A stretch of DNA of 6,455 nucleotides from Candidatus Cloacimonadota bacterium (lineage in GTDB: Bacteria > Cloacimonadota > Cloacimonadia > Cloacimonadales > TCS61), in contig JAGLWO010000540.1 in the NCBI GenBank assembly GCA_023133395.1, forward strand, positions 1 to 6,455. The letters are read 5' to 3'. Positions within the stretch are counted from its first letter, which is position 1; each line of letters opens with the position of its first letter. A program made the position numbers and the translations under genes. The notes beneath the pieces were generated by a model. That model had not been told where the DNA came from. It saw only the letters and a list, made by a program, of their open reading frames with translations, and made no database searches. Below, one piece after another: positions 1 to 5,718 of the stretch.

Positions 1-156
1 TGCTTCATCCGAAGTGGGAGAAGCAACAATAATTTTCTCGAATTCAATAATCGCTTCGTCATATAATCCGTCTTCGAACAGGTCTTTTGCAAACCGAATA
101 TCTGCTGAAAGGCTAAGTGCAAGCATAATAAAGATAACTATTACAACTTTTTTCAT
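1..156 (-). CDS. Secreted TPR-like repeat protein, N-terminal part (cut by left edge)
   Basis: Reading the minus strand from the ATG at 156-154 gives 52 codons running off the window without a stop. The N-terminus is a signal peptide: basic MKK, a hydrophobic stretch to about residue 17, and a likely cleavage after A18 in the SLSA-D context. The mature part (AKDLFEDGLYDEAIIEFEK, then a P-T-S-D-E-A turn) has the helix-turn-helix spacing and small/aromatic pattern of a tetratricopeptide repeat, as in periplasmic YbgF/CpoB- or BamD-like proteins. TPR proteins are protein-interaction scaffolds, so this is probably a periplasmic or outer-membrane-associated adaptor. The start is supported by a strong Shine-Dalgarno, GGAGG on the minus strand (161-165), four bases from the ATG. 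With only 52 residues visible, the family cannot be fixed. It is transcribed away from the central cluster. Confidence 0.75.
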   Translation of the reverse strand, partial: MKKVVIVIFIMLALSLSADIRFAKDLFEDGLYDEAIIEFEKIIVASPTSDEA

Positions 157-176
157 CAATCCTCCAAAAACTTATC

Positions 177-205
177 AATAGTTTAAATTGCAGTAAGTAT
201 GTCAA
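177..205 (-). promoter_or_regulatory. Candidate sigma70-type promoter of the TPR-like gene
   Basis: On the minus strand a perfect TTGACA (-35) lies at 205-200. At 17-nt spacing comes ACTATT (182-177), a poor match to TATAAT (3 of 6). The -35 lies about 45 nt upstream of the ATG at 156, a plausible distance. The weak -10 keeps this tentative. Confidence 0.4.
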
Positions 206-230
206 CTTTGAAAAAGTTTACCAGAGATAA

Positions 231-296
231 TTTCCTCTCGTTCCCATCCGGCAGCCGCCGGATGGGAATGTAGTTGATCGCAAAACTCCTGTTTTG
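231..296. repeat. REP-like double-hairpin module, copy 1
   Basis: After a pyrimidine-rich lead (TTCCTCTCG) comes a perfect 12-bp inverted repeat, TTCCCATCCGGC at 241-252 with its complement at 257-268 and loop AGCC. A short linker (about 269-280) leads to a second hairpin, CAAAAC-TCCT-GTTTTG (281-296). The same arrangement recurs at 427-487. The organisation (pyrimidine lead, variable GGGAA/TTCCC palindrome, constant second hairpin) resembles intergenic REP-type elements mobilised by RAYT transposases. No RAYT gene is in the window, so the class is inferred from structure only. Confidence 0.7.
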
Positions 297-316
297 TTTT
301 CTAACTCACCCTGCTG

Positions 317-350
317 TCCCTCTCTTTAACGCTTCGCTCAAATAGAGGGA
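317..350. repeat. Imperfect palindrome, TCCCTCT arms
   Basis: TCCCTCT (317-323) pairs exactly with AGAGGGA (344-350) around a 20-nt centre. The centre itself contains a weak inverted core around AACGC-TTC-GCT. It lies between the two double-hairpin modules and is probably part of the same family of intergenic palindromes. No T-tract follows, so it is not a convincing terminator. Confidence 0.5.
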
Positions 351-369
351 ACATAAGAAACCGCTGAAA

Positions 370-421
370 GAATCACTCATCCGAGCAGCAGAGATACCCA
401 CCTTCTCTCAAACGGAGAAGG
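370..421. repeat. Left copy of a motif pair shared with the right-hand spacer, including a CCTTCTC hairpin
   Basis: This stretch holds GAATCACTCATCCGAGC (370-386) and a 24-nt block (398-421) that match 5572-5586 and 5590-5613 in the same order and orientation; the 24-nt block agrees at 21 of 24 positions. Here it forms a perfect 7-bp hairpin, CCTTCTC (401-407) with GAGAAGG (415-421). In the right-hand copy the symmetry is broken, so the left copy appears better preserved. Confidence 0.55.
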
Positions 422-426
422 AGATT

Positions 427-487
427 TTTCCCTCTCGTTCCCAAACTCCCGTTTGGGAACGTAATTGAGCGTAAAACTCCTGTTTTG
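427..487. repeat. REP-like double-hairpin module, copy 2
   Basis: Second copy of the 231-296 module: a pyrimidine lead, then a perfect 11-bp inverted repeat CGTTCCCAAAC (436-446) / GTTTGGGAACG (451-461) with loop TCCC. The linker is similar to copy 1, and the second hairpin AAAAC-TCCT-GTTTT (473-486) is nearly unchanged. The arms of the first hairpin differ from copy 1, but both arms changed together so pairing is kept. Confidence 0.7.
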
Positions 488-544
488 ATCTCCACCTCAT
501 ACCACTGTAATCCCAAAGCTTACAAGCATTCGCTGGGTTGGTAA

Positions 545-564
545 CTCGTTCACTCCTGAACGAG
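545..564. repeat. Short perfect hairpin, CTCGTTCA arms
   Basis: CTCGTTCA (545-552) pairs with TGAACGAG (557-564) across loop CTCC. The CTCGTTC stem and ACTCC loop echo the neighbouring REP-like palindromes, so it is probably a shortened or diverged member. Confidence 0.6.
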
Positions 565-577
565 AAAACATAAATTG

Positions 578-602
578 CGTTCCCAAGAAAAACTTGGGAA
601 CG
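578..602. repeat. Palindrome, CGTTCCCAAG arms with A5 loop
   Basis: CGTTCCCAAG (578-587) pairs perfectly with CTTGGGAACG (593-602) around AAAAA. The CGTTCCCAA stem is shared with the module at 436-461, so this is a third relative of the palindrome, lacking the second hairpin. Confidence 0.65.
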
Positions 603-610
603 AGGACAAC

Positions 611-625
611 AACCTTTTGAAGGTT
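611..625. repeat. AACCTT-TTG-AAGGTT hairpin
   Basis: A perfect 6-bp stem with a 3-nt loop. Related sequences recur at 5719-5733 and 5756-5771. As at 5756-5771, it is followed directly by the A+T-rich TTGACTCT box. Confidence 0.5.
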
Positions 626-631
626 ATTCAA

Positions 632-650
632 TTATTTATTTCTTGACTCT
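632..650 (+). promoter_or_regulatory. Promoter-like box, left copy (TTATTTATTTCTTGACTCT)
   Basis: This 19-nt box matches 5770-5788 at 18 of 19 positions. It contains TTGACT (643-648), close to a -35 hexamer. In the right copy the same box lies about 60 nt before the transporter start codon, which supports a promoter or leader role. No good -10 follows at the expected spacing in either copy, so the element may use a lineage-specific consensus or serve another purpose. Confidence 0.35.
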
Positions 651-682
651 AAAATTCCAAAAAACCAGTTTCGTTATTGAAA

Positions 683-730
683 ATGTACAAGGAATTATTT
701 ATGGCAAAACAAGATAGGGAAAGGCAGTAA
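683..730 (+). other. Tiny ORF, possible truncated 5' end of a lost gene
   Basis: The frame opens with ATG at 683 and again at 701 and stops at 728-730. The inner ATG has AAGGA (689-693) seven bases upstream, a good ribosome-binding site, and would give only MAKQDRERQ. The layout (TTGACTCT box at 643, SD, then ATG about 58 nt downstream) parallels the transporter gene on the right (box at 5781, ATG at 5846). It may therefore be the start of a gene whose body was deleted or displaced. A leader peptide or chance are the alternatives. Confidence 0.25.
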
Positions 731-757
731 AGATGAATTAATATAAAAAATACGAAA

Positions 758-775
758 TGCATATTACGTTATGCA
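758..775. promoter_or_regulatory. 18-bp dyad, candidate operator of the HEPN gene
   Basis: TGCATATTACGTTATGCA has perfect 6-bp arms (758-763, 770-775) and a 6-nt spacer. It ends 20 bp before the ATG of the HEPN gene and 10 bp before its ribosome-binding site. The size and placement fit a dimeric repressor site; an RNA hairpin is possible but the stem is short. No regulator gene is visible in the window. Confidence 0.35.
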
Positions 776-795
776 AAAAAATTATGAGGTAATGT

Positions 796-2139
796 ATGGT
801 AAAAAATTTAAATAAAGCAAAAGAAATACTTAAAACATTTTGTTTAGTTACTAATCATATTGATAAAAAAGAATTAATTAATAAACCTAAGTTTTGGATA
901 AACAAATATGGCCCCTTTACACTTGATAAAAAAGACACAGCAAAATTTTATAATGTTGCAGAATTTATTAGATTAAACTACGATAAAGGTCAGTTAGCTG
1001 AAAATGTTTCAAAAAAGGATATCGAAAGATTCCTCTTAGAGTATATTTCAGAAGTATTTACCTTGCTTACACAAAATGATAAACTAAAGGCAATAGATAA
1101 TTTTGAAGTATATATTAACAAAAACTTGAAATCCAAGATTGAAAATTATGAAATATTTTCCCCAATTTTGAATTTCAAAACAAAAACGCATTTTATATTT
1201 GGTGATATGAAGTTTTATCCTTTTACAAATGATAAATTGATTGAAGAGATAGAATTTATTGAGAATTTATATAGTCATAACAACGTAATCAAAGAAGAAA
1301 ACAAAAAAGAAGGTATTGAACTCTGTCGAATGATATTATCAACCTATCTCAATCAAACGATGTTTAAATGTTCTTTTACCGGAACAACCATTGCTGCAAA
1401 ATCAAAATCATATTACACGGCATTATTAAATATTAATGTCTTAAAATTTTTGTATTATGACATTAAAATCTCTAAACCAGAACAAAATGACATACTTCCC
1501 AAAAACAAACGTATAAAAACGATAATGAAAACAAATGATAGTTTTATAACTACAAACCATTTACCAATAGAATTTAATTCTGAACTTTTTGACTTAAGTC
1601 TTATGAAAACAGAAAAAGCAATTTCACTATCAAGAATGTTAGAAAAAGAAGTAAAAGATGATATTGATAAAAGAATTTTAGCAAGTATCAACTGGGCTAT
1701 AAATTCAATTGAAAAAGCACCTGCTATAACTGATGAATCTGACTTTTTTGATTCTTCCGTTTATATGACTCCAAATAAACTTATTCTTTCTCAATGTCTT
1801 TTAAATGTAATGATTGCTTTTGAAACCTTATTGCTTTTCAAAGATGAAAATTTCAAAAAAAAACGATTAAAAATTAGGAGTGTAATTTTATTAGAAAACA
1901 CAAATTTTGAGAAAACATTTATCAAAGATAAGATTGAAAAATTATATAAGTTACGCTCTAAAATTGTTCACGAAGGAAAATTTAATGAATCACCACAAGC
2001 TGTGTATCAGTTATATATATTTTTTAGAGATATTGTTTTTGAACTAATAGCATTGAAGAATAAAGAAAAAATCGAAACTAATGCTCAACTAAAAAAATGG
2101 TTCAAAGATAAAGAAACTATGATACAAAAAATTAAATAA
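796..2139 (+). CDS. Protein with C-terminal Apea-like HEPN domain (putative RNase, possible defence effector)
   Basis: A 447-residue, lysine-rich protein with no signal peptide or membrane segment, so cytoplasmic. The C-terminal third has the features of the Apea-like HEPN family: a helix with W300 (INWAINSIEKA), a helix with A341-F-E-T-L-L, and the diagnostic R387-S-K-I-V-H392 followed by E-G. R-x4-6-H is the catalytic motif of HEPN ribonucleases, which cleave RNA as dimers in toxin-antitoxin, abortive-infection and CRISPR-associated proteins. Residues 1 to about 290 match nothing I recognise and may sense a trigger. ATG 796 is preceded by GAGGT (786-790) at five-base spacing, and an in-frame TAA (790-792) rules out a longer start. 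A dyad at 758-775 could allow repression. The gene looks A+T-rich compared with the flanks. HEPN assignment is fairly secure; the defence role is inference. Confidence 0.75.
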   Translation: MVKNLNKAKEILKTFCLVTNHIDKKELINKPKFWINKYGPFTLDKKDTAKFYNVAEFIRLNYDKGQLAENVSKKDIERFLLEYISEVFTLLTQNDKLKAIDNFEVYINKNLKSKIENYEIFSPILNFKTKTHFIFGDMKFYPFTNDKLIEEIEFIENLYSHNNVIKEENKKEGIELCRMILSTYLNQTMFKCSFTGTTIAAKSKSYYTALLNINVLKFLYYDIKISKPEQNDILPKNKRIKTIMKTNDSFITTNHLPIEFNSELFDLSLMKTEKAISLSRMLEKEVKDDIDKRILASINWAINSIEKAPAITDESDFFDSSVYMTPNKLILSQCLLNVMIAFETLLLFKDENFKKKRLKIRSVILLENTNFEKTFIKDKIEKLYKLRSKIVHEGKFNESPQAVYQLYIFFRDIVFELIALKNKEKIETNAQLKKWFKDKETMIQKIK

Positions 2140-2158
2140 TATTCAAGTAGCTAGTTTT

Positions 2159-4579
2159 ATGAAGAAATATTTAGTATTTTTATCATTTATTTTATTAACT
2201 ACCATACTATTTTCTCAAAATTCACCTGATACACTATGGACAAGAAACCTTGGTGGAAATGTTATGAACTCAATGGATAACACAAGCGACGGAGGTTACA
2301 TACTTGCAGGATCCACAGGTATTCATCCATACTATAGTTTTTATTTAGTGAAAACCGATGAAAATGGATATGAAGAGTGGAATAATACTTTAAGCATTAA
2401 TAACAACCAATTTGCACAATCAATACAACAAACAATGGATGATGGTTATATTACAGTAGGCTATACAGAAGGAACAAATTTAAATGTTTGGTTAGTTAAA
2501 ACCGATGAATTTGGTAATATAATATGGGATGAAGAATATGGTGATGAAAATGAATTTGATATAGGAAATGATGTAATGCAAACAGAAGATGGTGGATATG
2601 TTATTACTGGTCTTACAGATTCATATAATGTCACAGAAAGAAACGTATTATTATTAAAAACAGATAATATTGGAAATGTAGAATGGGTTCATACTTATGG
2701 AGGTGATAATTCTAGTATTGGCTATTCTGTCACGAAAACATTTGATAATGGTTACATAATAGCAGGTTACACCAGATTAGTAAATAGTAATGAAGATATT
2801 TATATAGTGAAAACAGATTCTATTGGAAATGTTATTTGGGAAAATACTTATGGAGGAGATGAAGAAGATATAGCACAATCAATAAAACAAACTGATGATG
2901 GAGGATATATTATTACTGGATGGACTACTTCTTTTGGATCAGGAAGTTGGGATGTAATGATTTTAAAAATAGATGAATTTGGAAATGAAGAATGGTCTAA
3001 TTATTTTGGAGGTGATCAAAGAGACCAAGGTTATGATGGATATGTATTAGGAGATGGTTACGTATTTACAGGTTATACAGAATCATACGGGAACGGTATA
3101 TTTGATATGTGGGTAATAAAAACCGATGAATTAGGAAATGAAAAGTGGAATAAAACGGTTGGTAGTACTGATGTAGAATTTGGATATTCAATACTTCAAA
3201 CAGACAATTTAGAATATATTATTGCAGGAAATATACAAATATATGGTGATAATAATTTTTGGTTAGTAAAAACTGAAAGAGATTTTAAAGCTGAATTTTG
3301 TGTAAGTGACACATTTGGATATGTACCATTTAACGTTGAATTTTATAATATGTCATTAGGAAGCTCAACCAGCTTTGAGTGGGATTTTAATAATGATGGT
3401 ATCATTGATTCTTCTGAAGAGAATCCAATATGGATTTATGAAGAACCTGGTTTATATAGTGTTTCGCTAACAATCAGCGATGGTATAAATACTGATACAG
3501 AATTAAAAGAAGAGTATATTACAGTTTATATTCCTCTAATTGCAGAATTTGAAGCTAATATTACATCGGGAGTAGTTCCTTTGGAAATTCAATTTGCAGA
3601 TCTTTCAACAGGTAATATCATTGAATGGAGTTGGGATTTTGAGAATGATGGGGTAATTGATTCTAATGAACAAAATCCAATCTGGATTTATGAAGAATCT
3701 GATATATATACAGTCTCACTTACAATCAGTGATGGTATAAATACTGATATTGAAACTAAAGTAGAATATATTTCAGTATATGATTCATTAATTGCAGAGT
3801 TCGAAGCTGATAGTACTTTTGGTTATGCGCCGTTAGAAGTTCAATACAATGATCTTTCTACACAAAGCCAAAATCCAATAATAACTTGGGAATGGGATTT
3901 CAATTATGACGGAGTGATTGATTCTTATCTGCAAAATCCAATATACACTTATTCAGAAGCTGGAGTGTACACAGTATCGCTCACAGTTAGCGATGGAATT
4001 GACGAAGATACAGAAACGAAGGAAAATTACATTATTGTCCTCGAACCATTAGACGCTGATTTTGAAGCAAATATAACATCTGGAAATGCACCCCTAGAAG
4101 TCCAATTCACTGATTTATCTACAGGAGATATAACTGGTTGGATGTGGGATTTTGACAATGATGGCACTATCGATAGTAATGAACAGAATCCAATTTATAC
4201 TTACGAAGAAGTTGGAATCTATACTGTATCTTTAACTGTAACTGATGGCACAAATGAAGATACAGAAATTAAAGAAGACTATATTACAGTTATTTCAACT
4301 GGTATTCATAATGAAATTATTCCTTTGGAAACACGATTATATCAAAACCATCCCAATCCATTCAATCCATTTACCAATATCCAATTTGACATAAAGGAAA
4401 ATGAAACGGGAGTTCTTTCGATTTATAATATCAAAGGACAGTTAATTGAATCTCAGCAGTTTGAAGCAGGACAGTATAATTTTAATTGGGATGCATCGGA
4501 ACAGAGTTCGGGTATTTATTTCTATAAATTGCAAACACAAAGCATAACCGAAACAAGGAAGATGTTATTGTTGAAATGA
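2159..4579 (+). CDS. Secreted seven-repeat propeller / four-PKD protein with type IX secretion sorting domain
   Basis: 806 residues, exported. Signal peptide residues 1-19 (KK, then a hydrophobic core ending near LFSQ). Residues about 27-374 hold seven repeats of about 50 residues with the pattern D-G-G-Y-I-x-x-G-x-T ... W/I-L-V-K-T-D-x-x-G-N-x-x-W; seven copies plus an N-terminal strand around W27 suit a seven-bladed beta-propeller closed by its ends. Four PKD domains follow (starting near 378, 462, 546 and 633), each with WDF and an acidic loop. Residues 727-806 form a type A type IX sorting domain (NPFNP near 733-737, SGIYFYKL, final KMLLLK). The protein is therefore probably carried over the outer membrane and anchored at or released from the surface, with an adhesive or binding role; no enzyme motif is seen. 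It starts 19 nt after the HEPN gene, with no clear Shine-Dalgarno. No secretion machinery is encoded here. Confidence 0.85.
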   Translation: MKKYLVFLSFILLTTILFSQNSPDTLWTRNLGGNVMNSMDNTSDGGYILAGSTGIHPYYSFYLVKTDENGYEEWNNTLSINNNQFAQSIQQTMDDGYITVGYTEGTNLNVWLVKTDEFGNIIWDEEYGDENEFDIGNDVMQTEDGGYVITGLTDSYNVTERNVLLLKTDNIGNVEWVHTYGGDNSSIGYSVTKTFDNGYIIAGYTRLVNSNEDIYIVKTDSIGNVIWENTYGGDEEDIAQSIKQTDDGGYIITGWTTSFGSGSWDVMILKIDEFGNEEWSNYFGGDQRDQGYDGYVLGDGYVFTGYTESYGNGIFDMWVIKTDELGNEKWNKTVGSTDVEFGYSILQTDNLEYIIAGNIQIYGDNNFWLVKTERDFKAEFCVSDTFGYVPFNVEFYNMSLGSSTSFEWDFNNDGIIDSSEENPIWIYEEPGLYSVSLTISDGINTDTELKEEYITVYIPLIAEFEANITSGVVPLEIQFADLSTGNIIEWSWDFENDGVIDSNEQNPIWIYEESDIYTVSLTISDGINTDIETKVEYISVYDSLIAEFEADSTFGYAPLEVQYNDLSTQSQNPIITWEWDFNYDGVIDSYLQNPIYTYSEAGVYTVSLTVSDGIDEDTETKENYIIVLEPLDADFEANITSGNAPLEVQFTDLSTGDITGWMWDFDNDGTIDSNEQNPIYTYEEVGIYTVSLTVTDGTNEDTEIKEDYITVISTGIHNEIIPLETRLYQNHPNPFNPFTNIQFDIKENETGVLSIYNIKGQLIESQQFEAGQYNFNWDASEQSSGIYFYKLQTQSITETRKMLLLK

Positions 4580-4619
4580 TGGGGTAATCTTGTATTTAAA
4601 AAGATAATGAAAAGTAATA

Positions 4620-5348
4620 ATGAATGTTAATAGAAATAAGAGAAAAGAAATATGTAATTGCTTTGTAGCTTATTTAGATATTATGGGGTTTAGCAGAAAA
4701 GTAAGAGAAAATCTTTATTCCGCGAATATAGATCTTGATAATTTCCTATTTGCAACAGAATTCTTTAAAGAAAATGCTGATGGAATATCTCTTTCAGTGT
4801 TTTCTGATTCTGTTTTTGTATTTACCAAACAAGATAATGTAGAATCTGTTAATAACTTCTTAACATATTTATCTTGCTTAATTTTGTCTTCTTTCAGTGA
4901 ACAAATCCCTTTAAAAGGTGCAATTTCTTATGGGCAAGTGATTATTGATGAAGATAGAAATAAATTCCTTGGAGTTCCAATAATAGATGCTTATAAATTG
5001 CATAACAAATTGTTCTATTTTGGTGTTGTAATAGATGACAAAGCATATAAGAGGATACAAGAACTAAAGCAAGTTGATCATTATAATTTGTTTCGCCAAT
5101 TAACGCCAATTAAGCCAGATAAGAGAGACGAGAAAGATATAATAATTACTAGCATTGAATATCAACTGCATTACAATCTGAACTGGCCTCTCCCATATAA
5201 ACCCGAGGATAAAAAAAGTATAGAACTACTTGATTGTACTAATAGTAATGAAGCACAAATATATAAAAAAAACACTTTAGAATTTATTGAAAAAAGCTTC
5301 GAATTTAAAAATACGATAAGTATAATAAGAAGACTTCAAGGAAAGTGA
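4620..5348 (+). CDS. Class III nucleotidyl-cyclase-like protein, stand-alone
   Basis: 242 residues, no signal peptide. The order of motifs follows the class III adenylate/guanylate cyclase fold: F-V-A-Y-L-D20-I-M-G-F (first metal Asp), S-V-F-S-D63-S-V (second metal Asp, 43 residues later, close to the 44 in Rv1625c), K-G-A-I-S-Y-G105 (the RIGIHTG-like strand), then F-L-G-V-P-I-I-D-A-Y-K-L (the YFGxxVNxAxRL-like segment). In the last segment the usual transition-state Asn and Arg are replaced by D123 and Lys/Leu, so activity may be altered. A C-terminal part with T-P-I-K165 and L-N188-W-P belongs to a common uncharacterised family with this fold. Start ATG 4620 has a weak Shine-Dalgarno, but an in-frame TGA at 4608 and a first strand beginning at residue 15 leave little choice. 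It lies 40 nt after the PKD gene. Second-messenger synthesis, perhaps in a Pycsar-like role, is inference. Confidence 0.6.
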   Translation: MNVNRNKRKEICNCFVAYLDIMGFSRKVRENLYSANIDLDNFLFATEFFKENADGISLSVFSDSVFVFTKQDNVESVNNFLTYLSCLILSSFSEQIPLKGAISYGQVIIDEDRNKFLGVPIIDAYKLHNKLFYFGVVIDDKAYKRIQELKQVDHYNLFRQLTPIKPDKRDEKDIIITSIEYQLHYNLNWPLPYKPEDKKSIELLDCTNSNEAQIYKKNTLEFIEKSFEFKNTISIIRRLQGK

Positions 5349-5355
5349 TAATATC

Positions 5356-5378
5356 TCTAATTGTTTTATGAAATTAGA
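5356..5378. repeat. A+T-rich hairpin after the cyclase-like gene
   Basis: TCTAATT (5356-5362) pairs with AATTAGA (5372-5378) over a 9-nt loop, starting eight bases after the stop codon. The position suits a transcript end, but the stem is weak and no T-run follows, so a Rho-independent terminator is not established. Confidence 0.3.
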
Positions 5379-5395
5379 AAGATGTGAAAGGCATT

Positions 5396-5430
5396 CTGAA
5401 CTCCATCCATCTACGATTTATGAAGTCCAG
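5396..5430. repeat. Imperfect 11-position inverted repeat
   Basis: CTGAACTCCAT (5396-5406) faces ATGAAGTCCAG (5420-5430) with 9 of 11 positions paired, around a 13-nt loop. Next to it, 5460-5487 forms another imperfect stem (CAAGGAG with CTTCTTG) whose loop carries GGTTCAAATC, which looks like a tRNA T-arm; no complete tRNA can be folded there. The 5379-5520 interval otherwise shows no gene. Confidence 0.35.
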
Positions 5431-5521
5431 TCTGCTTAAAAGTTCTTAGTCAAAATCAGCAAGGAGAAAGGGTTCAAATCCTTCTTGTCGAAACGACTTA
5501 TCTATGTACGGCATCTTATGA

Positions 5522-5542
5522 TCTCCTTTTTATAAAAGGAGA
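5522..5542. repeat. Perfect hairpin, TCTCCTTTT arms
   Basis: TCTCCTTTT (5522-5530) pairs exactly with AAAAGGAGA (5534-5542) around TAT, a 9-bp stem with a 3-nt loop. It could end the transcript of the cluster, but it is 173 nt past the last stop and is followed by CAGCAGAG rather than T residues, so it is listed as an inverted repeat. Confidence 0.5.
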
Positions 5543-5571
5543 CAGCAGAGGATTCAAAGCGAGAACTTTCC

Positions 5572-5613
5572 GAATCTTATCCGAGCTATCCACCTTCACC
5601 CAAACGGAGAATG
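5572..5613. repeat. Right copy of the motif pair found at 370-421
   Basis: GAATC-TTATCCGAGC (5572-5586) and the following 24 nt (5590-5613) match the left spacer in order and orientation. The 24-nt block keeps 21 of 24 positions, but substitutions in the arms destroy the hairpin present on the left. This points to common descent followed by decay. Confidence 0.5.
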
Positions 5614-5627
5614 TATCGACATTACTT

Positions 5628-5686
5628 TCGACTCGTAAGTTTACCCCATCGGGAAGAATGACCATATCGGGTCTGCGACGAGTCGA
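5628..5686. repeat. 59-bp inverted-repeat element, TCGACTCGT ends
   Basis: TCGACTCGT (5628-5636) pairs perfectly with ACGAGTCGA (5678-5686). The 41-nt interior has a further ACCC (5643-5646) / GGGT (5669-5672) stem and two similar segments, CCATCGGG and CCATATCGGG. The layered structure suggests either a miniature intergenic repeat or a structured RNA. It is visibly richer in G+C than the adjoining cluster. No coding sense was found on either strand. Confidence 0.55.
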
Positions 5687-5718
5687 GAAGAATTCCTCTG
5701 TAAATAAAAGCGGAATGC

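Noticed and set aside
231..602. CRISPR array
   Set aside because: The repeats are palindromes of different sequence and irregular spacing, with no constant repeat-spacer unit and no cas gene.
1455..1691. 78-codon open frame on the minus strand
   Set aside because: It lies wholly inside the HEPN gene, has low-complexity Ser/Ile/Phe composition typical of the antisense of A+T-rich coding DNA, and shows no family motif.
2159..4579. Secreted hydrolase or protease
   Set aside because: PKD domains often accompany enzymes, but all 806 residues are accounted for by signal, seven repeats, four PKD domains and the sorting tail, leaving no room for a catalytic domain.
4620..5348. GGDEF (diguanylate cyclase) domain
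   Set aside because: The fold is related, but there is no GG(D/E)EF motif; the two Asp motifs, KGAISYG and GVPIIDAYKL follow the class III cyclase order instead.
5368..5439. 23-codon ORF after the cyclase-like gene (starts MKLERCERHSE)
   Set aside because: No ribosome-binding site, overlaps two inverted repeats, and has no recognisable features.
5460..5492. tRNA T-arm-like sequence (GGTTCAAATC)
   Set aside because: The T-stem has a mismatch at its base, no matching 5' acceptor strand (TCGACAA) is found upstream, and no anticodon or D-arm can be placed. It may be a tRNA relic but cannot be called a tRNA.
5522..5542. Rho-independent terminator of the three-gene cluster
   Set aside because: The hairpin is perfect but lacks a T-run on either suitable side and sits 173 nt beyond the last stop codon.
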